Below, one piece after another: positions 53,853 through 62,109 of a stretch of DNA of 64,000 nucleotides. This DNA comes from Isoptericola dokdonensis DS-3. GTDB taxonomy: Bacteria; Actinomycetota; Actinomycetes; Actinomycetales; Cellulomonadaceae. Below the pieces are notes generated by a model. It ran no database searches and was not told the origin of the DNA. It saw nothing but the letters and a program-made list of their open reading frames with translations. Position numbers and translations under genes: made by a program. The DNA is taken from positions 1,798,001 through 1,862,000 of the forward strand of contig NZ_CP014209.1 in NCBI RefSeq assembly GCF_001636295.1, written 5' to 3'. Numbering within the stretch: position 1 is the first letter of the stretch; each line of letters begins with the position of its first letter.

Positions 53853-54452
53853 TCAGTCGCCCTCGGTGGACGTCGTGGTGCCCGCCACGGCGTCGTCGAT
53901 GAGGGCCTCGAGCGTGGAGCCCGCGACCTGCCCGACGACGCGGGCCGCGACGCGGCCGTCGGCGTCCAGCACGACCGTCGACGGGACGGCCCGCAGCGGG
54001 ACGACGCCGGACAGTGCCGCCACGACCTGCCCGCTGCGGTCCTCGATCGACGGGTACGGCACGTCGAAGGTGCGCTGGAACGCCAGCGCGGCCCCGGCCT
54101 CGTCCTCGGTGTTGATCCCCAGCAGGTGCACGCCGTCGGCGGCGCGCTCGTTCGCGATCTCGACGAGCTCGGGCGCCTCGGCGCGGCAGGGTGCACAGCC
54201 CGCGTACCAGGTGTTGAGCACGACGACGTCGCCGCGCCAGTCCGCGGTGGAGACCTCGTCGCCCTCGAACGTGGTGCCCTCCACGACGACCTCGTCCTCG
54301 CGTTCGTCGGGCTCCCACTGCTGGACCGTGCCGTCGCCGGACACGAAGCCCTGGCCGACGACGTCGGACGCGCCGGACTCGGCGGCGCACGCCGTGAGCA
54401 GCAGGGCCGTGCCCGTGGCGGCGGCGAGGGCCGCGGCGGCGCGGGCGCGCAT
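53853..54452 (-). CDS. TlpA/ResA-like thioredoxin-fold lipoprotein
   Basis: A 199-residue lipoprotein with lipobox LLLTAC. The thioredoxin domain carries the CxxC centre WYAGCAPCRAEAPEL and the cis-Pro in RAVPSTVVLDADG. It should reduce the disulfide of apocytochrome c, receiving electrons from CcdA, which is encoded next. The start overlaps the stop of the histidine phosphatase gene. Confidence 0.9.
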   Translation of the reverse strand: MRARAAAALAAATGTALLLTACAAESGASDVVGQGFVSGDGTVQQWEPDEREDEVVVEGTTFEGDEVSTADWRGDVVVLNTWYAGCAPCRAEAPELVEIANERAADGVHLLGINTEDEAGAALAFQRTFDVPYPSIEDRSGQVVAALSGVVPLRAVPSTVVLDADGRVAARVVGQVAGSTLEALIDDAVAGTTTSTEGD

Positions 54453-55096
54453 CAGGCGCCCGCCACCGGGTTCGCGCCGGGCAGCAGGTCGGCCACCGGC
54501 TCGCTGTAGTGCAGGGACGTGAAGCGGCCGTCGTCGAAGCGCAGCGACGTCAGCGACGCCAGCGTGCACTCGCGGCGGCGCGGGTCGTGGGCGAGCCGGG
54601 ACCCGGTCATCGCCAGGCGCGTGGCCCAGATGGGGAGCTGGTGGCTCACCAGCACGACCTCGTGGCCGTCGTAGGCGCGGCGCGCGTCCTCGACGGCGGC
54701 CCGCATCCGCACGACCTGGTCGGCGTACGACTCGCCCCACGACGGGCGCAGCGGGTTCCACAGCAGCTTCCAGTACCGCGGGTGGGCGAGCTGGCCGGGG
54801 CGGGAGCCGATCGTGGTGCCCTCGAAGCTGTTCCCGGCCTCGATCAGCCGCTCGTCGGTCGCGGTGGCGACGCCGAAGCCCTGCGCCACGGGCGCGGCGG
54901 TCTCCTGGGCGCGCTGGAGCGGGCTCGCGACGACGGCGACGACGTCCCGACCTGCGCCGACGAGGTGCTCGGCGACACGGCGGGCCATCTCCTGACCGCG
55001 GTCGGAGAGGCGGTACCCCGCGATCCGTCCGTACAGGACGCCGTCGGGGTTGTGGACCTCGCCGTGCCGCAGGAGGTGGACGGTGGTGGTGGCCAT
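54452..55096 (-). CDS. Histidine phosphatase (phosphoglycerate-mutase-like)
   Basis: A 214-residue enzyme with the phosphohistidine motif VHLLRHGEVHNPDGVLYG, a second Arg in SPLQRAQETA, the acidic residue in ERLIEAGNSFEG, and the second His in VLVSHQLPIW. Substrate unknown. It heads the tlpA-ccdA-resB-ccsB operon. The same order occurs in M. tuberculosis (Rv0525-Rv0529), so a link to cytochrome c or heme supply is possible. Confidence 0.9.
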   Translation of the reverse strand: MATTTVHLLRHGEVHNPDGVLYGRIAGYRLSDRGQEMARRVAEHLVGAGRDVVAVVASPLQRAQETAAPVAQGFGVATATDERLIEAGNSFEGTTIGSRPGQLAHPRYWKLLWNPLRPSWGESYADQVVRMRAAVEDARRAYDGHEVVLVSHQLPIWATRLAMTGSRLAHDPRRRECTLASLTSLRFDDGRFTSLHYSEPVADLLPGANPVAGA

Positions 55097-55158
55097 GCGC
55101 CCCAGTGTCCCAGATCCGTCCCGACGCTCCGGTCGGGTCCGGGCACCCTCCCCGGCGG

Positions 55159-55176
55159 TTGTGACAGGTCTCACAA
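55159..55176. promoter_or_regulatory. CRP/GlxR-type site 1, ccs/yceI divergent region
   Basis: TTGTGACAGGTCTCACAA contains a perfect TGTGA-N6-TCACA. It is 63 nt upstream of the histidine phosphatase start and 137 nt upstream of yceI. Rex is less likely, since two of its fixed inner bases differ. Confidence 0.55.
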
Positions 55177-55183
55177 GCGCGGA

Positions 55184-55199
55184 TGTGATCTGGATCACG
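55184..55199. promoter_or_regulatory. CRP/GlxR-type site 2, ccs/yceI divergent region
   Basis: TGTGATCTGGATCACG matches TGTGA-N6-TCACA at nine of ten fixed positions. Its centre is 24 bp from site 1, a spacing of about two helical turns. Confidence 0.5.
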
Positions 55200-55312
55200 C
55201 CGGCGAGCAGGTCGCGGCCCGGAATAGGTCGGCACGGACCCTGGTTCATGCTTTTCGATGGACCCGCCCCCTCCGGAGCGGGCCCCACGGACCACCTCGA
55301 CAAGGAGCACCC

Positions 55313-55864
55313 ATGGCCACCGCACTGCCCACCGGTCTCGTCGCCGGCACCTACGCCGTCGACTCGTCCCACTCGACCGCGTCGTTCACCGTCCGCCACG
55401 CCGGGATCGCCAAGGTGCGCGGCACCATCGGCATCGCCGCGGGCACCATCACGGTCGGCGAGGACCTCGAGTCCTCCTCCGTGCGGGTCGAGCTCGACGC
55501 CACCTCCGTGAGCACCGGTGACGCGAACCGTGACCAGCACCTCGTGAGCGCCGACTTCTGGCACGCCGAGGAGCGCCCCACCTGGACCTTCGAGTCCAAG
55601 GCCGTGACCGCCGTCGCGGACGGCTACGTCGTCGTGGGCGACCTCACCATCAACGGCGTGACCCAGCCCGTCGAGCTGCCCGTCGACTTCGAGGGCACCG
55701 CCAAGGACCCGTTCGGCAACCAGCGCGCCGGCTTCGAGTCCGAGATCGAGATCAACCGCAAGGACTTCGGCCTCACCTGGAACGCCGCGCTGGAGACCGG
55801 CGGCTTCCTCGTGGGCGAGAAGGTCAAGATCGCCCTCGACGTCTCGGCGATCTCGCAGAACTGA
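55313..55864 (+). CDS. YceI family protein
   Basis: A 183-residue lipocalin-like protein that in this family binds polyisoprenoids or related lipids in a hydrophobic barrel. Signatures are GTYAVDSSHSTASFTVRHAGI, HLVSADFWHAEERPTWTFES and INRKDFGLTWN. No signal peptide is present, so it should be cytoplasmic. AGGAG precedes the ATG. A strong hairpin follows. Confidence 0.9.
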   Translation: MATALPTGLVAGTYAVDSSHSTASFTVRHAGIAKVRGTIGIAAGTITVGEDLESSSVRVELDATSVSTGDANRDQHLVSADFWHAEERPTWTFESKAVTAVADGYVVVGDLTINGVTQPVELPVDFEGTAKDPFGNQRAGFESEIEINRKDFGLTWNAALETGGFLVGEKVKIALDVSAISQN

Positions 55865-55880
55865 GCCGCCCCGCACCGTC

Positions 55881-55916
55881 CGGACCCCGCGAGCCCGCCC
55901 GGGCTCGCGGGGTCCG
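55881..55916. terminator. Bidirectional terminator between yceI and rex
   Basis: A perfect 17-bp stem (inner GAGCCCG/CGGGCTC) with a 2-nt apex lies between convergent stop codons. Confidence 0.8.
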
Positions 55917-55921
55917 TCGCG

Positions 55922-56617
55922 TCAGGGGCCGGTCGTCGCCGCGGGCTGCGCGGCCCGCGCGGCCGCCGTGGCGGGTTGCGCGGCACGCGCGGCCGCGTGG
56001 AACGCGAGGATCTGCAGCTCGCCCGCGACGTCCACGCTGCGCACGACCACGTCGTCCGGCAGCTGCAGCGACACCGGGGAGAAGCAGAGGATCTCCCGCA
56101 CGCCGCACGCCACCACCCGCTCGGCCACCTGCTGGGCGACGCCGCCCGGCGTCGCCAGGATCACCATCGACACCTGCCGCTCCGCCAGGACGCGCTCGAG
56201 GTCGTCCACGTGCTCCACGGGCAGACCCGCCGCCGTCCGGCCCACCACGCCGGGATCCGCGTCGAGCAGCGCCACCAGCGAGAAGCCGCGCGCGGAGTAG
56301 CCCGAGTAGTTCGCCAGCGCGTGCCCCAGGTTGCCGACACCCACGATCGCGAGCCGGTGCTCCGACCCGAGCCCCAGCGCCGCCGAGATGTACGACGACA
56401 GCGACTCGACGTCGTACCCCACGCCGCGCGTGCCGAACGACCCCAGGTAGGACAGGTCCTTGCGCAGCTGCGCCGACCCGACCCCGGACCGCTCCGCCAG
56501 GTCGGACGACGACGTCACCTCGACGCCCTCCCCCGCCAGGTCCCGCAGCGCCCTCAGGTAGTACGGCAGCCTCGCCACCGTCGCCGTCGGCACCGCCACC
56601 TCACCGATCTCGATCAC
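55922..56617 (-). CDS. rex: Redox-sensing transcriptional repressor Rex
   Basis: A 231-residue NADH/NAD+-sensing repressor. The N-terminal winged helix contains VTSSSDLAERSGVGSAQLRKDLSYLG. The Rossmann domain has LAIVGVGNLGHALANY and the family block GFSLVALLDADP. The C-terminus ends in a duplicated AARAAQPA low-complexity tail. GTG start, overlapping the glutaredoxin stop (GTGA). Rex commonly represses respiratory genes at low NADH/NAD+ release; a matching operator lies upstream of menJ-nuo in this window. Confidence 0.94.
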   Translation of the reverse strand: MIEIGEVAVPTATVARLPYYLRALRDLAGEGVEVTSSSDLAERSGVGSAQLRKDLSYLGSFGTRGVGYDVESLSSYISAALGLGSEHRLAIVGVGNLGHALANYSGYSARGFSLVALLDADPGVVGRTAAGLPVEHVDDLERVLAERQVSMVILATPGGVAQQVAERVVACGVREILCFSPVSLQLPDDVVVRSVDVAGELQILAFHAAARAAQPATAAARAAQPAATTGP

Positions 56618-56901
56618 GCCTGTCCCCTCCCCGCCGGCCGGGCCAGCCGGCGCGCGAGCCGCGCACCGTCGACCCGCCAGAATCCCTGTTGCACGCCGTC
56701 CACCTCGACGACGGGCACGTACTCCCCGTAGCGCTCCACCAACGCCGGGTCGGCGTCGACGTCGACCTCCTGCCAGGTCTCCCCCGCCGCGTCGCACACC
56801 GCGGAGACCACCTCCCGTGCCTCGTCGCACAGGTGGCAGCCTGCCCGGCTGAAGATCACGACCCGGGCCTGCGCCTCGGGTCCGGTCCGGTGCCCGCTCA
56901 C
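56614..56901 (-). CDS. Glutaredoxin family protein (DUF836-like)
   Basis: A 95-residue thioredoxin-fold protein with the redox centre FSRAGCHLCDEAREVV and the cis-Pro region YGEYVPVVEVDG. It is translationally coupled to rex. Start is GTG with TACGAT 6 nt upstream. Confidence 0.88.
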   Translation of the reverse strand: MSGHRTGPEAQARVVIFSRAGCHLCDEAREVVSAVCDAAGETWQEVDVDADPALVERYGEYVPVVEVDGVQQGFWRVDGARLARRLARPAGRGQA

Positions 56902-56907
56902 GGGGCA

Positions 56908-56913
56908 ATCGTA
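56908..56913 (-). promoter_or_regulatory. -10 element TACGAT, leaderless glutaredoxin-rex operon
   Basis: TACGAT on the minus strand ends 6 nt before the GTG at 56901. It is back to back with the promoter at 56924. Confidence 0.5.
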
Positions 56914-56923
56914 TCGGCGCCAC

Positions 56924-56929
56924 TACAGT
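56924..56929 (+). promoter_or_regulatory. -10 element TACAGT, leaderless HAD phosphatase gene
   Basis: TACAGT ends 7 nt before the ATG at 56937 and so argues against the GTG at 56928. Confidence 0.5.
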
Positions 56930-56936
56930 GGACGGC

Positions 56937-57752
56937 ATGCCGTCTCACCCCACGCCCACCACGAGCTCCGGCGCGGCGGCATTCTTCGACGTCGACAACA
57001 CGATCATCCGCGGCGCCAGCGCGTTCCACCTGGCCCGCGCTCTGTACCAGCGGCGGTTCTTCGGCACGTCGGACCTGCTGCGGTTCGGCCTCATCCAGGC
57101 GAAGTACCTGGTCTTCGGCGAGTCGCGGTCCCAGATCGAGACCGTCCGCACCCGCGCGCTGTCGCTCATCGCCGGCAGGTCCGTCGCCGAGGTCACCGCC
57201 GTCGGCGAGGAGGTCTACGACACCGTCCTCGCGCTGCGCATCTTCCCCGGCACCAAGCGGCTCCTCGACGAGCACCTCGCCGCCGGGGACCAGGTGTGGC
57301 TCGTCACCGCCACCCCCGTGGAGATCGGCGGGCTCATCGCCCGCCGGCTCGGCGCGACCGGCTGCCTCGGCACGGTGGCGGAGCACGACGGCGGCTACTA
57401 CACCGGCGCGCTCATCGGCGACCTCATGCACGGCGAGGCGAAGGGCGCCGCGGTACGCGAGCTCGCCGAGCGCGAGGGCCTCGACCTCGAGGCCTCCTAC
57501 GCGTACGGCGACTCCCTCAACGACCTGCCGATGATGCGGTCCGTCGGCCACCCGTGCCCCATCAACCCCGACGTGCGGCTGCGCCGCTACGCCAAGGAGG
57601 TGGGCTGGCCGATCCGCGAGTTCCGCGGCCGCGGGCAGCGCGCCGCGGGCCGGGGCGTGCGCACGGCGTCGTGGGCCGGGGCCGCGTGGGTCGCGGGGCT
57701 GGTCGTGCGGGCCGCCCGGCGCAGCCTGCGCAAGCGGCTCCAGGGTCGCTGA
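56937..57752 (+). CDS. HAD-IB family hydrolase, SerB-like
   Basis: A 271-residue HAD phosphatase of the phosphoserine-phosphatase-like IB group. The nucleophile motif is AAFFDVDNTIIRG, motif II is VWLVTATP, and the metal-binding motif is YGDSLNDLPMM. A basic amphipathic C-terminus follows. Relatives (Rv0505c-like) sit beside the same glutaredoxin gene in mycobacteria. The true substrate may be a lipid phosphate or phosphoserine. ATG 56937 is preferred over GTG 56928. Confidence 0.88.
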   Translation: MPSHPTPTTSSGAAAFFDVDNTIIRGASAFHLARALYQRRFFGTSDLLRFGLIQAKYLVFGESRSQIETVRTRALSLIAGRSVAEVTAVGEEVYDTVLALRIFPGTKRLLDEHLAAGDQVWLVTATPVEIGGLIARRLGATGCLGTVAEHDGGYYTGALIGDLMHGEAKGAAVRELAEREGLDLEASYAYGDSLNDLPMMRSVGHPCPINPDVRLRRYAKEVGWPIREFRGRGQRAAGRGVRTASWAGAAWVAGLVVRAARRSLRKRLQGR

Positions 57753-57799
57753 CGGTCCCGCCCCGATCATCTCCGGTCCGGAACGCCCCCGGACGCGAA

Positions 57800-57832
57800 C
57801 GAGCCCGGCACCCCCGAGGGGGTCCGGGCTCG
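57800..57832. terminator. Bidirectional terminator between HAD phosphatase and bS22
   Basis: A 15-bp stem with a single bulge (CGAGCCCGG, then ACCCCC, with GGGGGT and CCGGGCTCG) lies between convergent genes. Confidence 0.8.
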
Positions 57833-57865
57833 ATGCGTCACGCCCACCCGCAGGTGGGCACGACG

Positions 57866-57964
57866 TCACTTCTTGTTACGACGCTGGTGACGCGTCTTGC
57901 GAAGCAGCTTGCGGTGCTTCTTCTTCGCCATGCGCTTGCGGCGCTTCTTGATGACGGAGCCCAT
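57866..57964 (-). CDS. Small ribosomal protein bS22 (AURKAIP1/COX24 type)
   Basis: A 32-residue, extremely basic peptide starting MGSVIKKRRKRMAKKKHR. It matches the actinobacterial bS22 protein seen in mycobacterial ribosomes (MGSVIKKRRKRM lead, KKHRKLLR-T core). It sits in the 30S subunit near the decoding region. GAGG precedes the ATG. Lack of any other reading-frame feature and its placement near proC match mycobacteria. Confidence 0.9.
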   Translation of the reverse strand: MGSVIKKRRKRMAKKKHRKLLRKTRHQRRNKK

Positions 57965-58109
57965 GAGGTCCTCACAATGCTGGTCGGTGGTGGAGCACGG
58001 TTGGTCCCGACGAGCCTGTGACCAGGTGCAGCCGACCAACGCGGAAAAGTCCGTCCCCCAGAATACCCGATCCTCGGGGTGGGTGAGCACACGCCCCTGT
58101 CGGAGCAGG

Positions 58110-59285
58110 TCAGTCGTGGAACGGATCGAGCCCGAGCTCGGGGAACACGTGCCGCCGGGTCGCCAGGACGGCCCGGTCCGTCGCGTCCGACGGGTCGTAG
58201 CCGTCGGCCCACCGCCGCCACTCGACGTCACCCCGGCCGAGGGTGCGTGCCGCCTCCAGCCCCGACAGCTCTTCGACGCCGTCCCGCCAGGACTCCGGGA
58301 GCGGCATCCCCGCCGCCAGGGGGACGTGCGCCGCCTCCGCCACGAGCGACGACCAGACCAGCGGCACCACGTCGACCACCGCGTACCCGCCCCCGCCCAG
58401 CGCCACCCAGCGGCCCTCGCACAGCTCGTGGCCGAGCTCGTGCACCCAGCGGGCGGCCGTCCGCTGGGCGTCGATCCCGACCGACAGGTCCGTCAGCGGG
58501 TCGTTGCCGTGCGCGTCCGTGCCGTGCTGGGACACGATCGCGTCCGGCTCGAACGCCCGCAGCACCGCGGGCAGCACCGCGTCCACGGCCCGCAGCCAGC
58601 GGGCCGAGTCGGTGCGCGGCGGCAGCGCCACGTTCACCGCCGACCCACGCGCGCCGCGCCCCCCGACGTCCGACGGGTTGCCCGTTCCCGGGAACAGGGT
58701 GTGGCCGTCCTGGTGGACGGAGAACGTCAGGACGCGCGGGTCGTCCCAGAAGATCGCCTCCACGCCGTCGCCGTGGTGCGCGTCCAGGTCGACGTACGCC
58801 ACCCGCCGCGCGCCGGCGTCCAGCAGCCGCTGCACCGCCGCCGCCGCGTCGTTGTAGATGCAGAACCCCGACGCCGCCGCCCGCTGCGCGTGGTGCATGC
58901 CGCCGGCGATGTTCAGCGCGTGCGGCACCTGCCCCGACCAGACGGCGTCCGCCGCGGCCACCGAGGCACCCACCAGCCGGGCGGCGGCCTCGTGCATCGC
59001 CGGGAACACCGGGTCGTCCTCGGTGCCCAGCCCGCGGGCGAGGTCCGGTTCGCCGGTGGCCGCCGCGTGCTTCACCGCGGCCACGTAGGCCGGGTCGTGG
59101 ACGGACCCCACGACGTCGTCGCCCGCCGGGGCCGGGTCGACCACCTCCAGGGCGCCCGACGACAGCAGGCCCAGCTCGGCCACCAGCCGCATCGTCAGGT
59201 CGAGGCGGGCCGGAGCCATCGGGTGACCCGCCCCGAAGTCGTAGCGCAGGAGCTCGGGGCTCCACAGCAGCCGGGCGACGGACAT
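58110..59285 (-). CDS. acuC: Acetoin utilization protein AcuC (class I histone deacetylase-like)
   Basis: A 391-residue zinc deacetylase. Active-site parts are GGMHHAQRAAASGFCIYNDAA, VAYVDLDAHHGDGVE and SQHGTDAHGNDPLT. GGGGYAVVDVVPLVW closes the pocket. AcuC deacetylates and so activates acetyl-CoA synthetase in Bacillus; partner genes are not in this window. TACCGT lies 6 nt before the ATG, suggesting a leaderless transcript. Confidence 0.92.
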   Translation of the reverse strand: MSVARLLWSPELLRYDFGAGHPMAPARLDLTMRLVAELGLLSSGALEVVDPAPAGDDVVGSVHDPAYVAAVKHAAATGEPDLARGLGTEDDPVFPAMHEAAARLVGASVAAADAVWSGQVPHALNIAGGMHHAQRAAASGFCIYNDAAAAVQRLLDAGARRVAYVDLDAHHGDGVEAIFWDDPRVLTFSVHQDGHTLFPGTGNPSDVGGRGARGSAVNVALPPRTDSARWLRAVDAVLPAVLRAFEPDAIVSQHGTDAHGNDPLTDLSVGIDAQRTAARWVHELGHELCEGRWVALGGGGYAVVDVVPLVWSSLVAEAAHVPLAAGMPLPESWRDGVEELSGLEAARTLGRGDVEWRRWADGYDPSDATDRAVLATRRHVFPELGLDPFHD

Positions 59286-59291
59286 CCCGCC

Positions 59292-59297
59292 ACGGTA
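59292..59297 (-). promoter_or_regulatory. -10 element TACCGT, leaderless acuC
   Basis: TACCGT on the minus strand ends 6 nt before the ATG at 59285. Confidence 0.5.
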
Positions 59298-59359
59298 GCC
59301 GAACGCGTGGCAGGCTGAGCACCACGCCTGGGGGACGAGACGACGGGAGGGCGCGGCCG

Positions 59360-60748
59360 GTGGCGAGACCGTTGCACGACCGCACCCGCACCCTGCGCGA
59401 GTGGGTGGACCGCACCGCCCGGCACTACCCGGCCCGCGTCGCCATGACCGTCTTCGCGGCCGTCGTCAGCATCTTCACCCTGCTGCTCCTGCCGCCCTGG
59501 GCGACGGCGTCCGGACGGCCCGCCCCCTTCGTCGACGCCCTGTTCACCGCCACGTCGGCCGTCTGCGTCACCGGGCTCGTCGTGGAGGACACCGGCACCT
59601 ACTGGTCGGAGTACGGGCGCGTCGTCATCCTGCTCGGCATCAAGGTCGGCGGCCTGGGCGTCATGACGATCGCGTCGCTCGTCGGCCTGGCCGTGTCCCG
59701 CCGCATCGGGCTCACCCAGAAGCTCCTCACGGCGTCCGAGACGAAGTCGACCGGTCTCGGTCAGGTCGGCGACCTCATCCGCCTCATCGTCGTGGTGTCG
59801 CTGTCCATCGAGCTCGCCGTCGCGTTCATCCTCCTCCCCCGCTTCCTCGCCCTCGGCGAGTCGCTCGGGCAGTCCGCCTGGCACGCGCTGTTCTACGGCG
59901 TGTCCGCGTTCAACAACGCCGGGTTCGTGCCGACGGCCGAGGGACTGGTGCCGTACGCGTCGGACTGGTTCGTCGTCGTCCCGATCGCCCTCGGGGTGTT
60001 CATCGGCTCCCTCGGGTTCCCCGTCATGCTCAACCTGCTCCAGGCGCGGCGCGCGGGGAAGCGCTGGCGGCGCCTCATCACCCTGCACACCAAGCTCACC
60101 CTGACGACCTCGGCCGGCCTGTTCGTGGCGGGCGGTCTCGTCATCGGCGCGATGGAGTGGGGCAACCCGGCGACGCTCGGCGCGCAGGACCTGCACACCA
60201 AGGTGCTGTCCACGATCTTCGCGTCCGTCATGCCGCGCTCGGGCGGGTTCAGCACGTTCGACGTCGGGCAGATGCACGGCGAGACGTGGCTGGTCACCGA
60301 CGCGCTGATGTTCGTCGGCGGCGGCTCGGCGTCGACCGCCGGCGGCATCAAGGTCACGACGCTGGCCGTCATGCTGCTCGCCATCCTCGCCGAGGCCCGC
60401 GGCGACCGGGACATCGACGTGTACGGGCGCCGCATCCCCCGCGACTCGTTGCGGCTGTCCATCGCCGTGGTGTTCATCGGCGCCACGATGGTGCTGGTGT
60501 CCTGCGTCGCGCTGGTGCGGATGACCGAGTTCTCCCTCGCGCCGATCCTCTTCGAGGTCATCTCGGCGTTCGCGACCGTCGGCCTGTCGACGGGCATCAC
60601 CCCCGACCTCCCCGTCGGGGCGAAGTTCTGGCTGTGCGGCCTGATGTTCCTCGGCCGCATCGGCACGATCTCCGTGCTGGGCGCTCTCGCCCTGCGGGAC
60701 CGGCGTCGCGTCATACGCTTCCCCGAGGAACGCCCGATCATCGGGTGA
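59360..60748 (+). CDS. TrkH family potassium uptake protein
   Basis: A 462-residue K+ transporter subunit of the Trk/Ktr type. Four pore-loop repeats include SAVCVTGLVVEDTGTYW, GVSAFNNAGFVPT, MPRSGGFSTFDVG and SAFATVGLSTGIT. About ten helices. The start is the GTG at 59360 with GGGAGG upstream, chosen because the first helix begins about 30 residues later. It works with the TrkA-type regulator encoded next, across a repeat-filled spacer. Confidence 0.92.
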   Translation: MARPLHDRTRTLREWVDRTARHYPARVAMTVFAAVVSIFTLLLLPPWATASGRPAPFVDALFTATSAVCVTGLVVEDTGTYWSEYGRVVILLGIKVGGLGVMTIASLVGLAVSRRIGLTQKLLTASETKSTGLGQVGDLIRLIVVVSLSIELAVAFILLPRFLALGESLGQSAWHALFYGVSAFNNAGFVPTAEGLVPYASDWFVVVPIALGVFIGSLGFPVMLNLLQARRAGKRWRRLITLHTKLTLTTSAGLFVAGGLVIGAMEWGNPATLGAQDLHTKVLSTIFASVMPRSGGFSTFDVGQMHGETWLVTDALMFVGGGSASTAGGIKVTTLAVMLLAILAEARGDRDIDVYGRRIPRDSLRLSIAVVFIGATMVLVSCVALVRMTEFSLAPILFEVISAFATVGLSTGITPDLPVGAKFWLCGLMFLGRIGTISVLGALALRDRRRVIRFPEERPIIG

Positions 60749-60910
60749 TACGGAGGTGCAGCGCAGGGTGGGGACGAGGAACGAGGACCCGCCCGCAGCG
60801 GAACCGCAGGCTCACCCGACAAGATGACCGGGTGAGACGGAGGTGCAGCGCAGGGTGGGGACGAGGAACGAGGACCCGCCCGCAGCGAAACCGCAGGCTC
60901 ACCCGATCAT
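60744..60910 (+). repeat. Duplicated 68-bp element between trkH and trkA
   Basis: Two copies start at 60751 and 60838 (period 87). The first 68 bp are identical except one base. Each copy is bounded by CGGGTGA-type and TCACCCG-type ends in inverted orientation, and the first begins at the trkH stop. The core contains CGAGGAACGAGGA, also present in the nuoE palindrome loop. Confidence 0.7.
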
Positions 60911-60946
60911 GTGAACCGAGTGACATCCCCGTCTGGAAGGACCACA

Positions 60947-61618
60947 GTGGCTGACAGGAAAGCTCCGGAGCGGGACGCAGGCGTGCTCGTCATCGGGCTG
61001 GGCCGGTTCGGGTCGTCGCTCGCGACGACGCTGGACCGGTTGGGCCAGGACGTGCTGGCCGTGGAGTCGGACGACCGGCTGATCGCGCAGTGGACCGGGC
61101 GTCTGCCGCTGGTGCAGGCGGACGCGTCGAACCCGGAGGCGCTCGAGCAGCTGGGCGTGCACGACTTCGGGGTCGCCGTGGTCGGCGTGGGCACGGCGCT
61201 GGAGGCGTCGGTGCTCATCACCGGCAACCTCGTGGACCTCGAGGTGCCGCAGATCTGGGCGAAGGCCGTCTCCGCGGAGCACGGGCGCATCCTCACGCGG
61301 ATCGGCGCGCACCACGTCGTCTACCCGGAGTCGGACGCCGGGTCGCGGGTGGCGCACCTGGTGAGCGGCAAGATGCTCGACTACATCGAGGTGGAGGACG
61401 GTTTCACGATCGTGAAGATGCGTCCGCCGCGCGAGATGCAGGGCTTCACGCTCGCCCAGTCGGACATCCGCCGGAAGTACGGCATCACGGTCATCGGTGT
61501 GAAGTCGCCGGGCGTGGACTTCGCGTACGCGACCCCGGAGACGCGGGTGAGCTCGAACGACCTGCTGGTCTGCTCGGGTCACGCGGACCTGCTGGAGCGG
61601 TTCTCCGCCCGGCCGTGA
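60947..61618 (+). CDS. TrkA-type potassium uptake regulator (RCK)
   Basis: A 223-residue cytoplasmic gating protein. An RCK-N Rossmann domain (VLVIGLGRFGSSLATTL, with the nucleotide-binding acidic end of strand 2 in LAVESDD) is followed by a TrkA-C domain (about 135-215). Start is the GTG at 60947, with GGAAGGA 6-12 nt upstream. It pairs with the TrkH subunit. Confidence 0.92.
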   Translation: MADRKAPERDAGVLVIGLGRFGSSLATTLDRLGQDVLAVESDDRLIAQWTGRLPLVQADASNPEALEQLGVHDFGVAVVGVGTALEASVLITGNLVDLEVPQIWAKAVSAEHGRILTRIGAHHVVYPESDAGSRVAHLVSGKMLDYIEVEDGFTIVKMRPPREMQGFTLAQSDIRRKYGITVIGVKSPGVDFAYATPETRVSSNDLLVCSGHADLLERFSARP

Positions 61619-61623
61619 GGACC

Positions 61624-62109
61624 ATGCCGCCGCCCGTCGTCGTGCTCGTCTGCGGTCCGGCGGGGTCGGGCAAGACGACCCACGCCCGCGCCCTGGAGCG
61701 CGCCGGGTGGGTCCGCCTGTCCTTCGACGACGAGGCCTGGGCGCGCGGCCACCGGGACCACCCGGTGGACCCCGCGGCGGTGGCCCGGGTGCACGCCGGT
61801 CTGCAGGCGGACCTGCTGCGGCTGGTCGCGGCGGGTCGGCAGGTCGTGGTGGACACGTCGTTCTGGTCCCGGGCGTCCCGCGACGCCTACCGGGCGGTGC
61901 TGGCCCCGACGGGTGCCACCGTCGTCGTGCACCTGCTGGACACGCCGCGCGACGTCGTGCTGGCCCGACTGGCCGCTCGCCGCGGCACGGGCGGCGACGA
62001 CGTCGTCGTGCCGCAGGAGCTCGCCGTCGCCTACCTGGACGGGTTCGAGACGCCGACGGACGACGAGGGTCCGCTGGTCGTCGTGCCGGGCACCGGCGAC
62101 GACGACTGA
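61624..62109 (+). CDS. Small P-loop kinase-like protein
   Basis: A 161-residue AAA_33/zeta-toxin-like ATP-binding protein. Walker A is CGPAGSGKTTHARAL. VVVDTSFWSRASRDAYRAVL gives the Walker B-type Asp, and LDTPRDVVLARLAARRG resembles the lid of gluconate or nucleoside kinases. Substrate unknown. It begins 5 nt after the trkA stop, in the same operon. Confidence 0.82.
   Translation: MPPPVVVLVCGPAGSGKTTHARALERAGWVRLSFDDEAWARGHRDHPVDPAAVARVHAGLQADLLRLVAAGRQVVVDTSFWSRASRDAYRAVLAPTGATVVVHLLDTPRDVVLARLAARRGTGGDDVVVPQELAVAYLDGFETPTDDEGPLVVVPGTGDDD

Noticed and set aside
55159..55176. Rex operator upstream of yceI
   Set aside because: The outer arms fit, but the inner A and T fixed in the Rex consensus are both C, so CRP/GlxR type is more likely.
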